DNA from: Arion vulgaris
Lineage: Eukaryota; Mollusca; Gastropoda; Stylommatophora; Arionidae
Reading direction: 5' to 3'
Assembly (NCBI GenBank): GCA_020796225.1
Contig: CM036758.1
Span: forward strand, 60,909,274-60,973,273
DNA: 64,000 bases
In this document: positions 41,501 to 56,500 of the stretch, piece after piece
Layout of the letters: every line of letters begins with the position of its first letter
Position numbering within the stretch: position 1 is the stretch's first letter
Notes under the pieces: generated by a model
Database searches by the model: none
What the model was told of the DNA's origin: nothing
What the model saw: only the letters and a program-made list of their open reading frames with translations
Translations under genes and position numbers: made by a program

Positions 41501-44500
41501 TCCCTCTCTTGAATTATCACTCTGCCCAGATTATTGCACAAAGCGCAAACTCCATAGCTACAGCAACACTCCTAGGAATCTATAGAAAAATTCATTTGTG
41601 GACAGAAAGGCGCTTTCTTGGTTCAAACCCACATACTTTAGAATGCAAGACGTATGGCATAACCACTTAGCCTCTGTGGCCTGTTTGTATTGGTTCAAAG
41701 GGACATATATATCGAATCTGAAACAATGCAGCAAACTTTCCTTTCAGAATGAACATGGAAGAAGAATGGAAAGTATTACCAGGCAATCCAGCTCGGTTCC
41801 TGACTCCAAAGGACATTATCCTTTAAGATGCAGCACATGGATCAGCAACACATGTTCATACACCTTTATGACTTATACATATATGGTGGACTTTGATCTC
41901 CAGCTTTCAAGCATTGTGTAGTGTTGATGTATGGCGAGCATGAAGGGGGCAGACGTTTAGCTGGTGGACAGAAAACGCTTTAAAGACACTCTTAAAGTGT
42001 CTCTGAAATGCTTCGATATAGACAATACGTGCTGGGAATCCCTTCCGCAAGATCGCCAAATGTGGCGCTGTAACAACAAAAGAGGAACCCGAATAGCTGA
42101 GAATCATCGTATTGTTGAGTCACAGAGAAAACGAGCAGCGAAAAGACAGAGCACACAACACGCACATGTCTAACCTTGATCATGTATGCCCCACCTGTGG
42201 TCGGGATTCTGTTCTAGGATTGGACTCTACAGTCACCTCCGCACACACCAGAGAGGTGCAACAGCACACGTCTGAGATTGTTGTCATCATCGCTTGCGAT
42301 GGATGGCTATTAGTGTTTATTTGAACAGGTTTTTTAAATAAGTATCTGAACCTTAATTTCTGGATTATGCTGAAGGAAACAGCTCTACAGGACGTAGAAT
42401 CATACACATACCTTGGTAGCAACATAGACACAGAAGGAGGAACAAACAGATATGTCAAGATAAGAATACAAAAATCAAGGGAAACTTTATAACATTGAGG
42501 AAGATATGGAAGTCAAAGGAGATCAAAACAAACACAAAGCTGAGAATATTTCAATCAAATGTGAAGTCGGTGTTGTTCTATGGCTCGGAACATAGGAAGA
42601 CAACAAAGGAAACCATAGAAAACTGCAGACCTTCGTAAATGGATGTTTATGTAGAATAGAGGGACTGAGATGGTATGATAAGATTACGAACGAGGAACTC
42701 AGAGAAAGAACAAAGCAGACACCAGTGGAGAAAGAGCCCAGGAAGAGACGCTGGCGAGGGATAGGTTAATACCGACCGGAAGCATTGCAAGACAGGCACT
42801 GTTTTGGAACCCGCAGGGAAAGAGGAGTAGGGGAAGGCCTAGACAGACCTGGAGAAGAGAGCTGAGGCTGATATTGAAAGGATAGGTAAAATGTGGAAAG
42901 AATTGGAAGAGATGACAAGAGAGAGGAAGTGCTGGAAGAAGTTTTTTGAAGACTCTGTGCTCCGTTGGGAGTTGAAAGGTGAAGAAGAAGAAGATATGAA
43001 CCTTATACCTTAACACAGGCACAAAGGAACAAAATTGAAGCGTTTCAAATAAAGGTGCTGCTGAAAAATTTTTAGAGCACCCTGGTCACAGAAGAGAAAA
43101 AACATAGATACACTACAAGACTTACATATCGTGGAGCATTGGCTCATAAACATCATCATATCCTGGAAAATGAAATATTTCGATCACATTAAATGGTTTG
43201 GAGAGAACAGTAATGGAAAGCATGGTTCCTTGGGGTAGATGCAGGGGAAGACCAAGACAAAGATATTAGCGGGATCTCAAAGAAATCTTGCACATGATGT
43301 TAGAAGAGACGGTAGAACTTTCAAGAGACAAAGAGTTTTTCAGACAGGCTGTGATGACTACGATGTTCCATAAGGGACATGTTACTTGATTCCTTCCCTC
43401 CTTTCGTTCAATTGAAATATTGCCTATATATTCAATGTTGTCTCTTGTATCCTTCCCTCCTTTCGTTTGCTTGAAATATTGCCTATATATTCAATGTTGT
43501 CTCTTGTATCCTTCCCTCCTTTCGTTTGCTTGAAATATTGCCTATATATTCAATGTTGTCTCTTGTATCCTTCCCTCCTTTCGTTTGCTTGAAATATTGT
43601 CTATATATTCAATGTTGTCTCTTGTATCCTTCCCTTTCGTTTGCTTGAAATATTGCCTATTTATTCAATGTTGTCTCTTGTATCCTTCCCTCCTTTCGTT
43701 TGCTTGAAATATTGCCTATATATTCAATGTTGTCTCTTGTATCCTTCCTTTCGTTTGCTTGAAATATTGTCTATATTCAATGTTGTCTCTTGTATCCTTC
43801 CTTCATTTCGTTTGCTTGAAATATTGTCTATATATTCAATGTTGTCTCTTGTATCCTTCCTTTCGTTTGCTTGAAATATTGCCTATATATTCAATGTTGT
43901 CTCTTGTATCCTTCCTCCTTTCGTTCGCTTGAAATATTGTCTATATATTCAATGTTGTCTCTTGTATCCTTGCCTTTCGTTGTGAAATATTGTCTATATA
44001 TTCAATGTTGTCTCTTGTATCCTTCACTTCGATGTTGGAAATATTGCCTATTTATTCAATGTTGTCTCTGTATCCTTCCTCTTTCGCTTGCTTGAAATAT
44101 TGCCTATATATTCAATGTTGTCTCTTGTATCCTTCCTTTACGCTTTGCTTGAAATATTGCCTATTTATTCAATGTTGTCCTGTATCCTTCCTCCTTTCGT
44201 TTAGCTTGAAATATTGTCTATATATTCAATGTTGTCTCTTGTATCCTTCCTTCGTTGTTGAAATATTCCTATATATTCAATGTTGTCTCTTGTATCCTTC
44301 CCTCCTTTCGTTTGCTTGAAATATTGTCTATATATTCAATGTTGTCTCTTGTATCCTTCCTTTCGTTTGCTTGAAATATTGTCTATATATTCAATGTTGT
44401 CTCTGTATCCTTCCTCCTTTCGTTGCTTGAAATATTGTCTATATATTCAATGTTGTCTCTTGTATCCTTCCTTTCGTTTGCTTGAAATATTGTCTATATA

Positions 44501-47500
44501 TTCAATGTTGTCTCTGTATCCTTCCTTCCTTTCGTTTGCTTGAAATATTGTCTATATATTCAATGTTGTCTCTTGTATCCTTCCTTTCGTTTGCTTGAAA
44601 TATTGTCTATTTATTCAATATTGTCTCTTGTATCCTTCCTTTCGTTTGCTTGAAATATTGTCTATATATTCAATGTTGTCTCTTGTATCCTTCCTTCTTT
44701 CGTTTGCTTGAAATATTGTCTATATATTCAATGTTATCTCTTGTATCCTTCCCTCCTTTCGTTTGCTTGAAATATTGTCTATATATTCAATGTTATCTCT
44801 TGTATCCTTCCTTTCGTTTGCTTGAAATATTGTCTATATATTCAATGTTGTCTCTTGTATCCTTCCTCCTTTCGTTTGTTGAAATATTGTCTATATATTC
44901 AATGTTATCTCTTGTATCCTTCCTTTCGTTTGCTTGAAATATTGTCTATATATTCAATGTTATCTCTTGTATCCTTCCTTTCGTTTGCTTGAAATATTGT
45001 CTATATATTCAATGTTATCTCTTGTATCCTTCCCTTTCGTTTGCTTGAAATATTGTCTATATATTCAATGTTATCTCTTGTATCCTTTCTTTCGTTTGCT
45101 TGAAATATTGTCTATATATTCAATGTTATCTCTTGTATCCTTCCTTTCGTTTGCTTGAAATATTGTCTATATATTCAATGTTGTCTCTTGTATCCTTCCT
45201 CCTTTCGTTTGCTTGAAATATTGTCTATATATTCAATGTTGTCTCTTGTATCCTTCCTCCTTTCGTTTGCTTGAAATATTGTCTATATATTCAATGTTGT
45301 CTCTTGTATCCTTCCTTCTTTCGTTTGCTTGAAATATTGTCTATATATTCAATGTTGTCTCTTGTATCCTTCCTCCTTTCGTTTGCTTGAAATATTGTCT
45401 ATATATTCAATGTTGTCTCTTGTATCCTTCCCTTTCGTTTGCTTGAAATATTGCCTATTTATTCAATGTTGTCTCTTGTATCCTTCCCTCCTTTCGTTTG
45501 CTTGAAATATTGTCTATATATTCAATGTTGTCTCTTGTATCCTTCCTTCTTTCGTTTGCTTGAAATATTGTCTATATATTCAATGTTATCTCTTGTATCC
45601 TTCCTCCTTTCGTTTGCTTGAAATATTGTCTATATATTCAATGTTATCTCTTGTATCCTTCCTCTTTCGTTGCTTGAAATATTGTCTATATATTCAATGT
45701 TGTCTCTTGTATCCTTCCTCCTTTCGTTTGTTGAAATATTGTCTATATATTCAATGTTATCTCTTGTATCCTTCCTTTCGTTTGCTTGAAATATTGTCTA
45801 TATATTCAATGTTATCTCTTGTATCCTTCCCTTTCGTTTGCTTGAAATATTGTCTATATATTCAATGTTATCTCTTGTATCCTTCCCTTTCGTTTGCTTG
45901 AAATATTGTCTATATATTCAATGTTATCTCTTGTATCCTTCCTTTCGTTTGCTTGAAATATTGTCTATATATTCAATGTTTTCTCTTGTATCCTTCCCTT
46001 TCGTTTGCTTGAAATATTGTCTATATATTCAATGTTATCTCTTGTATCCTTCCTCCTTTCGTTTGCTTGAAATATTGTCTATATATTCAATGTTATCTCT
46101 TGTATCCTTCCTTTCGTTTGCTTGAAATATTGTCTATATATTCAATGTTATCTCTTGTATCCTTCCCTTTCGTTTGCTTGAAATATTGTCTATATATTCA
46201 ATGTTATCTCTTGTATAAACTTCCTAGTCTTATGTTATTTGATGATGGATCTTAGTTGAAGATCTGAATCATTTTTCTTGTTATGTTTTTTTAATATTTC
46301 CTGCAGTTTTCTGTGATAGTAGTTAACTAGAATTAATGATATGAAAAGTTCATGAGAATTACTTTCATTAGGTGTCAGAGGAGCTCATCCGTAGCTATCT
46401 TGTGGCATGAACTGTGGCATGAAGGACTTGAAGAAGCTTCTAGACTTTACTTTGGAGACAGAAATGTACGGGGCATGTTCAACACTCTAGAGCCCCTACA
46501 TGCAATGATAGAGCGTGGTCCCCAGACATTGAAGGAGACATCATTTACTCAGGTTTGTAAGGTTTTGGTTCAGCATTATCAATGTCTGACAGAAGTTTTG
46601 TTTCTGTACTCTCTTTTTTCTTCTCAGCTTTCATTCTTTTCTGCTTATTATCCATCTCTATCTTATTTGCATTAGTATTTACTTACCGTAGACTGATATC
46701 AAGTTTCAGTCTGAGTGTTATCAAAATTTTGAGTGCAAAAATCCATGAAGATAAAAAGTCCAATTTTTTTGTAGTCATAGTCAAAGCTACTAACAAGGCA
46801 GTTGAAAACATATATGTACTTTTGATTATATAAGTGTTAAGAAGAGTCCAGTGTATATATATCATTGACAGAGAAGAAAACAAATCGATATATCCCGAAA
46901 GAACTTGAAATCAAAGACATCTAGCTGATGCTACAAATAAAAGAAAAAAATGGAAGTATTTTGAACATATAAAGAGACACGAAGGGTTGGAGAAGAACAT
47001 TATGAAAGGAGGCATCCCGGCAAAGAGGAAGACCATGGAGAAGATGTATTGAGAATGTAACTGATGATTTGATCATGATGACTGCAGAGCTGGGACATCT
47101 AGCCTACGAAAGAGATAAATTCCGAATGACTGTTAGGGCGGCAAAGTTCTGCTCAGGACAAGCTATTTAATGATAGTCAAAACGAATTTGTCTAGTATTC
47201 TAACAGTTGTCTCTGAATTACATAACCATCTCTTATCATTGACCATAGTAATTAGTTAGGATCATCATCACAGCAGTCTAAACAGGTCCTTATGTGTTGA
47301 GATCCCCTCTTCATCCTTGTATGTTCAGATCCCCTCAATATCTTTCTTCTTCTTCTTCACCTTTCAACTCCCAACGAAGCACAGGTCTTCAACAAACTTC
47401 TTCCAGCTCTTCCTATCTCCTGACATCCCTTCCAATCCTTTCCATGTTTTACCTATCCTTTTAATATCAGCCTCCAGCTGTCTTTTCCAGGTCTGTCTAG

Positions 47501-50500
47501 GACTTACCCTACTCCTCTTTCCCTGCGGGTTCCAAAACAGTGCCTGTCTTGCAATGCTTCCGGTTGGTCTTCTCAATGTATGTCCTATCGAATCGCCAGC
47601 GTCTCTTCCTTAGCTATTTCTCCACTGGTATCTGCTTAGTTAATCAATATCGTTACAATTGTATAATAACTAATCACAACAGTTCGGTGTTGATTAATTA
47701 AATGTCTCATGCCTCTAACAATGTTCATGGCTGACAGTTCCCATTTTCACTCCCATCTATCTTCCTCTGGATAAGGATGCAGATTCATAAATGTGTTCAG
47801 TCATCTATATAATCTGCTGCTTTTATGGCATTGATATTGTCTGGCACTATCCATTGACTGTCCTTCCTCTACTATCACTGTATCAGTCGCGTGCTCTGCA
47901 CAGTATATTTTAATTAGAATAAGCAGTTAATGAAAAATGTTATGTGATCGAAGTTAGGGCACATTGGCCATTTCTGTGCAAGCTCCGTCCCAAAGTCCAC
48001 TTGCTCACCGTACCCAAGAGAAGTTGATTAGTATATCTTCTCTCTCTACCACAAAGATGACACTGTCTGGTCTGTCGCAATCGTTCCAGTGTCTGAGACT
48101 CGCCCATATCACATAAATGAGCGCGAGCGGCATTGATGACAATGCCAGCTTGAGTCAAGGCATTATTTCTAAGAAGAAAGTCAGCATGTTTGTCTTCCTG
48201 CGCTCCTGCAATGTCCAGGTGTGTACAGTCAAGTCAGTGTCTTGAGATCTCCGATTGCTGTCCACCCATTCTGTGCGCAGACTTCCAGATCCAATTCTTT
48301 GCAGCATATTCATTGTCTCTCGATCTTTCTTTTTTGGCCATTTTGATCATTCTTATTGTGATATACAAACAGCCTTTGCCAAGAACGTATTTTTACGTCA
48401 CATCTTCAGTACCATTTGGAGCTCTGGTGCTGTCCTTCGGCGATGTATCCGATTTCAACCAGCGTTTACTAGGTTCGCTCTCCATCAGCCTTTGACTGTT
48501 CCCAGCCGACCTGCAAGGCAGCAGGTTCAGACACATGCATCCGATTTCAGCCAAACCTCCTTAGTCACCTCTTACGACATGCGTGGCAGGTAACAGTGGT
48601 TCTATTCTTCACACCCCAAATTTGGGCCCCAGTAACCACTCGGGCAATATTCATTGAGTCTGATATGATAACAGTATGGGTGGCGTGATGCTCAGACACC
48701 CATAAGATATCCCTGGAGGCAGAAAGAATCTCAATAGTCATGCTCGATTTTGTTGCAATGTAATAGTTCCACATTAGCTTTCTGAACTCTCTTAGCCATC
48801 TCCTCACGTTTAATGCTCTATGTATGTTTGTACTATACTTCTGCTTAACTTTATGATACTTGCTGTTCAGGCATATGGCCGTGACCTCATGGAGGCACAG
48901 GATTGGTGCAGGAAATACCAGAGATCAGGTGTTGTGAAGGATCTCACTCAGGCCTGGGACCTTTACTACCATGTCTTCAGAAGAATCTCCAAGCAACTGC
49001 CTCAGGTATTTATACATTTATACTCTCTCAAGTATACATTTATTAATTTAGTGATACCACCATCCATCATCTGCACATTTCGATGAATGACTATGTGTGC
49101 TCTGATCTCTTTCTTACACAGGAATATCTCAGTGGTTGTGTACAAGCTATATAACAAAGACAACAGTCTACAATGCATTTTTAAGGATGGGAAACATTTA
49201 TAGGAGTATTTTAATTGGTATTAATTATTTTTATGACAGCAACATGTAGAACTGATTGATAGGACAGTCATCATTGTACTTCGGTGATTAACCATGTGTG
49301 CTACGATCTCTTTCTTACATAGGAAGATCTCAGCTGCAATGCATGAACTCTGTAGCACCGGCGAGGTGGTTGAGGCATACTTTGAGAATGCAGAAAACTA
49401 GGCACCCACATGTGACTCTGAATATATCCACCTTACCTGAATATCATTTAATGTTAAGGTGCACTTCTTTTCTCGAATCCTGTTGTGCCTCACAGCGTTA
49501 GGATAAGAAGAGATTTCTAGAACAGATTTTTATGTGTGCTTCATAAACAGTGTTTTTTGTTGCTTCGATTATCTCTGAGGTTCACCTTTTGCGTGGACAT
49601 CCTTTTGCTTTGTATCCACGGTATTGCTCTTTGAGACAGTGTAATCTGCATATGTGGCTGAACCATTTAGTTTGTTGTTTCTTGATGAAGTTAAGTACTG
49701 ATGTTGTACACACTTTTTTCCCTGATATCTTCATTGCTAAATTGGTTTTCTTTTTCATGCTCCCAATATTCTGCAAATACACTACATGTCTGTTGTGACT
49801 TGTTTTCTCCTGTCGTTTTTAAAGCCAAAGTCCAGGTTAGTCACTAATAGCATAATATCGAGGGATAGAAGGATGTATAACTTGTCTGGACCTCATGGTA
49901 TCTTGCTTGTTTCAGTTGACCTCTCTTGAGCTGCAGTATGTTTCACCCAAACTTCTGAGCTGTCGAGACCTTGAACTTGCAGTACCAGGATCATATGAGC
50001 CAAATCAGCCAGTGATCCGAATAAAGAGAGTTCAGAGTTCACTTCAGGTCATTACATCAAAGCAAAGACCAAGAAAACTTAGTATATTTGGTGAGAATTT
50101 TACTGTTTTCTCTTGATTCATATTATAACATTTGTATTGTATTATTTTGTTGAAACATTTAATCAGTGATTTCTAATTGTAAGCTGTGTTCTTTGCTCTT
50201 TCATTTGATGAGAAAAACATTTTGTTACTGTTGATGCATGTGATGATCCTAGTGTAAACTATTGATAATAAATAGTAACTCCAGATTTAACTGTTGATAA
50301 TAAATAGTAACTCCAGATTTAACTGTTGATAATAAATAGTAACTCCAGATTTAACTGTTGATAATAAATAGTAACTCCAGATTTAATGAGTTGATAATAA
50401 ATAGTAACTCCAGATTTAACTGTTGATAATAAATAGTAACTCCAGATTTAATAAGTTGATAATAAATAGTAACTCCAGATTTAACTGTTGATAATAAATA

Positions 50501-53500
50501 GTAACTCCAAATTTAACTGTTGATAATAAATAGTAACTCCAGATTTAACTGTTGATAATAAATAATAACTCTAGTTTTAACTATTGATAATAAATAATAA
50601 CTCTAGTTTTAACTGTTGATAATAAATAGTAACTCCAGATTTAACTGTTGATAATAAATAGTAACTCCAGATTTAACTGTTGATAATAAATAGTAACTCC
50701 AGATTTAACTGTTGATAATAAATAATAACTCTAGTTTTAACTGTTGATAATAAATAATAACTCTAGTTTTAACCATTGATAATAAATAATAACTCTAGTT
50801 TTAACTGTTGATAATAAATAATAACTCTAGTTTTAACTGTTGATAATAAATAATAACTCTAGATTTAACTGTTGATAATAAATAATAACTCTAGTTTTAA
50901 CCATTGATAATAAATAAGAACTCTAGTTTTAACTATTGATAATAAATAATAACTCTAGTTTTAACTATTGATAATAAATAATAACTCTAGGTTTAACTGT
51001 TGATAACAAGTATAGATTCTACTTTTGTTTTATTTCAAGTGTTGATCTCCACCTTGATTAATTGATAAAAAAGTCATGATCATTTTTCTGAATGCTTTCT
51101 TTCATTTATCTGTGACAGGCAGTGATGGAATAGAGTATCAGTTTTTACTGAAAGGACATGAAGATCTGCGTCAGGATGAGAGAGTTATGCAACTGTTTGG
51201 TCTAGTCAATTCTCTGCTACTCAATAATCCAGACACTTTCAGGCGAAATCTAACGTAAGTTTTATCATTTGAATTAGTTAGTAACTAGATACCTGTCAAA
51301 TGACCCGTAGAACATACAAGCTAACCCCACTTCCAAGTGTTGTAGTCCGGCAAACGTTTGACCAAGATGTTTCGGGGATAACAGGTTCTGACTTGCCTAG
51401 GTGGTAGGAATCCCCTATATAATATTTTTTTGTCTAAGACTTAGGGAAGCGAACATGAATAAAAAATATGCTTTAACTGGATGTACTGGCCTGTAGGCGC
51501 CTAACTAGTACCACAAACCCGCGCTCTAAGGCACAAATCACATACCAACACTACCACAAAGAATGGTTTATCAAGTGGTTAGTGTAGAGCGAACAAAGAC
51601 TATTTCACATGTCAGATTTTTCTGTTGAATATAATCTTTCACCAGACACATTCGGATGAATTAAATTGTATGATTTTTGTATTGAATAATTTTCCCAGAC
51701 ACTTTCAGACAAGCCCTGAATGTAAAATTTATCATTTGAGTTACTTTTGGGACATATAATTTGCTTTTTAAAATACTTAAGAATTTTGTGCATGTACAAA
51801 AATGAAGTTCACAACACATGTATAAAGGATTTATAAAAAGAGTTTTAAAGCCAAAGGATTAACTTTAGTGCACCGGGTTTGACTCCATATGGCTCAGTTC
51901 CTCTCTACAGTACTGACACGCTACCTGCTATATTGCACATAGTATGAACTCCGTAGCTGCGGAAACAATCCAAGAGGTCTCTGGGGAAAAAATGCACTTG
52001 TGAACTGAACAGCGCAATCCGGACTTTGAACCTTCGACTCGCAAGGCAAAGACTTTTTTTTTTCGATCCAGAAGCACTTGAGCTTTTCAGTTCTTCGGCT
52101 CTGTTCCATGGACATCGTAACCCTTCGGTTCAGTGCCATGAAAACCATAAATCTGAAGAACTTGTGGCTTTTCTGCCAGCCCGTGGAATTGAACCCTCAA
52201 TCACAGAGGGTTTGTCACCCGTAGTCCAACGCGTCACAACACGCTGGGCAGGCGGGCAAGGCAAGGCACTTAGTCACAGAGACCCGTACACATGTGTGTT
52301 TGTTTAATGATTCTCTGTTCTTCTTGAAGATAAATACATCCTTTTTTCCTCTTACATATCCACTTCTCACGATATGGACAGTGTTATCAGTTATCAGAGG
52401 ACTATCATCATAGCACTCCGGACATGTCCATAGGTGCTCCGATCTCCGCCTCAGCAAATCCAGCAGCGTCCAACGGCCCAACACGCCAGTCGATGTTGAT
52501 TATTCAGTCTCTTTGCATACTTGACATGCCGTTCTTTACGGGCTGCACCAATCTTGACACCCATCTCTTTCAATCTGACAGTGTTATACCATTATATGAC
52601 AGTGTTATACTATTAGCTAAATGATAAAATATAAACAAAAGGATGACTTAATTTCTGAATGCTGTATTTCTTAACATGTGAATTTAAAAAAAATAGTTTC
52701 AAATCAATGTCTCTGTACACAGCTTACTCCTATAGGTGCTCAGTTACTTGCAGAGCCTTTACTTCTTCTTGTGCTTGCCATTTGGATGATTATACCGCCA
52801 GATGTGTTTCTATGATGACGTCAACTGTTGTATAAAGCTCTGTCAGCCTCTGCATGTCGATCAACAGAATACATTTTATTGAACAGTATATGAGTCATTC
52901 GAGAGCCGCAGTACCATAGTTGTTAGTGAACTCACTTCTTATACTAGTGGTCCAGGTTCAATTCTGCAGTGGGCGTGGAATATCTTTCAGATCGTAGCGC
53001 TTTTATGTTGACCCAGCCCAACTGTATACCAATGGACAGAGCTGACATCGTGAACGCCCTCATAGAGTGTGGCCACAGAGAAGACCTTCATCTAAACCAA
53101 TCCACGTCAACTACTAGATTGAGAGAACTGGGTTTGAAGATTGGTGTGGCAAGAAAAGAACGGTACAACAGGTATACGAGTCGGCTCATCAATCAAAATA
53201 GAACTGGTACGGTCAGTCGCTGGACGCTGTTGGAGATATTTCGAAGGAAATCGGAGCACCTATGGACATGTCCGAGTGCAATGAAGATATTCCAAACTGA
53301 AACTGAACTGTATACCAGAAAAGCGCTGGGAAGAAAACACGACTGTCGTGCTGTTGACCACATCATCCCATTTATATCGATTTTCAATGAAAAATACAGA
53401 TCTAAAACTGTATTACTTATTATACCTTGAGGTATGAAAAAGGATTCCTTTACTTTTTACTCTTTTTTTTAAATATGAGCCGCTCACTGCACGGTAAGAT

Positions 53501-56500
53501 CAGTTTCAGTTCTATGTATTAATAGCTCCAGAGTCTATCTACATTCTCTTGTTGTCCTGTTTGACACATAAGGCTTTCACAAAAGATTGCTGTTCTGATG
53601 CCTTTCTATTATGTTTCCCACATCAGGCCACAATATGTCATCTCTCCTTCCATCATTCTTATCCATGTTTCCTTTGAACGTGCAGGCTTCTCTTTCTATT
53701 CTCTGTCCACCAAACTCTATAGTGCTTCAAACAGTTTAATGTTATTTTATTATTGTTGTTATCTGCAGTATTATTGCATTTGTAATGTTACTCACTTACA
53801 GAATCACACAGTTTGCTGCTATACCCTTGTCCACCAATTCTGGCTTAATTGGTTGGGTGAAGAATTGTGATACCATTCATTCCCTGATCAGGGACTACAG
53901 GGAGAAGAGGAAAATTCTTCTGAATATAGAGCATCGGTTATGCTTAGGGTAAGTCCTTGTTCTCCACAAACATAGCTAAGATTTACCAATTCCATGTTCT
54001 CACACATCATCATTTAAAGCTTGCTCTGAGCAGAACTTGCTACCCAAACAGTTGCTTTCTTTATAGGACAGATGTCCGACTCTGCTGAGGGCATGCTCAA
54101 ATCAATAGTTACATCCTGAATCCATCTTCTGCAATATCCTTCTCTTTATCGGATACCACCTTTTATAATGGTCTTATAAACCTGTGTCTTTATATATCAA
54201 ATACTTCAATTTTCTCATGCTTATTTGTAGCATCAACCAGCTTTCTTGATTTTAATTTATTTTCAATTTTTTCTGAATAGATCTATTTGTTCTATTCTCT
54301 TTCCATGATATCGTGAGGACTCTTATGTAATACTTATATTCAAAGCACATATCAACTGTTCCTGTCTTGTTAAATTCAAATACAAACATGGGTAAGATAA
54401 ACAATTTCTTTGTTGATGCTGTTTATATCTTTTTATTTTGAACATCAGCCATTGATATCTGTTGAAGCTATCATCTACAGGCTCTGTACTGTTGGATTGT
54501 GTCTTTAATTTTCTTATCCCAGATCTTTTGTTGTCTGGTTTTACTGTCTGTTTGTAACCTACTATGTGGCCGAACTATTTGATTTAATGTTTCTTGATGA
54601 AGTTCAGTACTGATGTTGTACCAACTTTTTCTGATGACTTCATTTCTAAACGTCTCTTCGTGTTACTACCAACATTCTGCGTAGATACTTCATCTCTGTC
54701 GTAACTATTTTTCTTCTATCATTTGATGTAAACGTCCAGGTTTGGCACTGATAGCATAATGTTGGGAGAAATATTCTGTTGTACATTACCCTGTTAGTGT
54801 TCATGGTGACATGTTTGCATTTCAAAATTGACACGATTTGTCCTATTCTTTGTTCTTCTTCTAACGTTCCTTATCGTCCACTTGTTTAACCACTCTTGTG
54901 ATTTGTATGTGATCTGAGCCTAAGAGGGATTGCTACACTGTGCCAATTATGCCCCTACAAGTACATGCACATCTGATTTCTGCGATCCTTTTTATTTATT
55001 AGTGTAGCTTCCCTAGACCACTATCTCAGTAGCCTCTACGCTCATAGTCTCTTGTATCTTGGATCTAGACCTATGGTCTACTATGTCATTTGACATCTCC
55101 TTTGTGGATCCTGGCAACACCCAGGCGGTTCTATGTCTTTAATTTGCTTTATTGCATCTATGTTGATTTCATTTGTTGTTCTTCTTTTGCTTAAATCATG
55201 CTCCCTAGGTATGTCAAATCTTTGACTAGCTTTAATAGATGTTTGCATGATATTTGTAGATATCTATTCCATAGTTAATCCTGATTATACTATCTACAGA
55301 TGGCACCAGACTATGACCACCTGACTCTCATGCAGAAAGTGGAAGTGTTTGAACATGCTCTAGAGCACACACAGGGAGATGATTTGGCTAGGATATTATG
55401 GTACAAGTCACCTAGTTCTGAGGTTTGATTCTTACTTTTCTAGTGCACATTTTATATTATTCTTTATTTAGTTTATGATAAATCTTGTATATATTCTAGT
55501 TGACACTGAATGTGAATTCAGTCATGCAATTCATAAAATAACAAAAGATGAAAGGGTTTGGACACCTGACAAGAATGCCCTGGTATCCACTAATATCAAT
55601 ATAGATGGAGACTGCAGTAAAACTATGTATAATGGCGAAGCACGTAAAACAAAGTATTGTAGTTTTACAAATACAATGACAATACACAGCAACGTTTCGA
55701 CCAAAAAGGCCTTTATCGAGCAAAACAATACAACAAACCTGACGAATAACTCAGAACACTACATATAGACTTTAACAAAGATATAGCAACCCGTATCCAC
55801 TCCACAGAGTTATAAGTGTTATTAGGGTTATAAGTGGTGCTGTGGTTGTGACATTGTAGAATATAATACTAGAAAGATATAGTATCCACTACCACAGAGA
55901 GCCACACAGAAAAAGTAGAACAAGTATAGAGCAAGAGAAAGACTATGCAAAAGATCGAGCGATGGCATCAAAAACAGCTATACAAAAATGAATAACAGCT
56001 TACAAAGTGCCTTAGCTCTGAGAATATGAAACGCCACCTGACAGACCATAAAGTTAGTTCCCATTTTACTACAATCCACTTCACGGACCATATAATTCTA
56101 ACCACTTGTTAATATATCGTAGAGGACTTTAATGCTTTAAGTATATTTTTAAAATTCAAATACAGCAAGTGGGTGTTTGTAATAGATCTTTCAATTGCGA
56201 ACATTTTGGTGTATACAGTTTGTCTGCTGTTGAATGTAAGAAAGTTATAACACATTTTGTAAGGACATCTTCGCCTTAAAATTTGTTCCTCAAGAACAGT
56301 GTGTAAAAAAGCGGTTTTAGTACGCATATTGTAAGAGTTAAAACAAACACACACAAGATCACTACATTTCCTCGCCAACAATTCTATAAAAAAGTAAATT
56401 GTGGAAGAGAAGAAGAAGTAGTTGACACATGGATAAACTGTGAAAAGACAATGGTATATGCTAAAGAGTATTGATAATTTTTTACCAACGTTGAACTCGA

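Noticed and set aside
41907..42324. C2H2 zinc-finger gene suggested by CPTCGRD
   Set aside because: The upstream [11 protein letters not shown] and the finger together are the usual C-terminus of a LINE ORF2, here truncated and frameshifted.
43641..46255. Many forward ORFs with a Cys/Leu-rich [14 protein letters not shown] repeat
   Set aside because: Translations of the 59 bp array; frame changes with unit-length variants and no flanking gene signals.
50235..51010. Regular repeats resembling a CRISPR array
   Set aside because: Contiguous units without unique spacers in a eukaryotic intron; a minisatellite.
53030..53430. 153-residue ORF considered as a host gene
   Set aside because: It combines SINE-B and a LINE C-terminus that recurs at 15740, 32940, 39600 and 60945.
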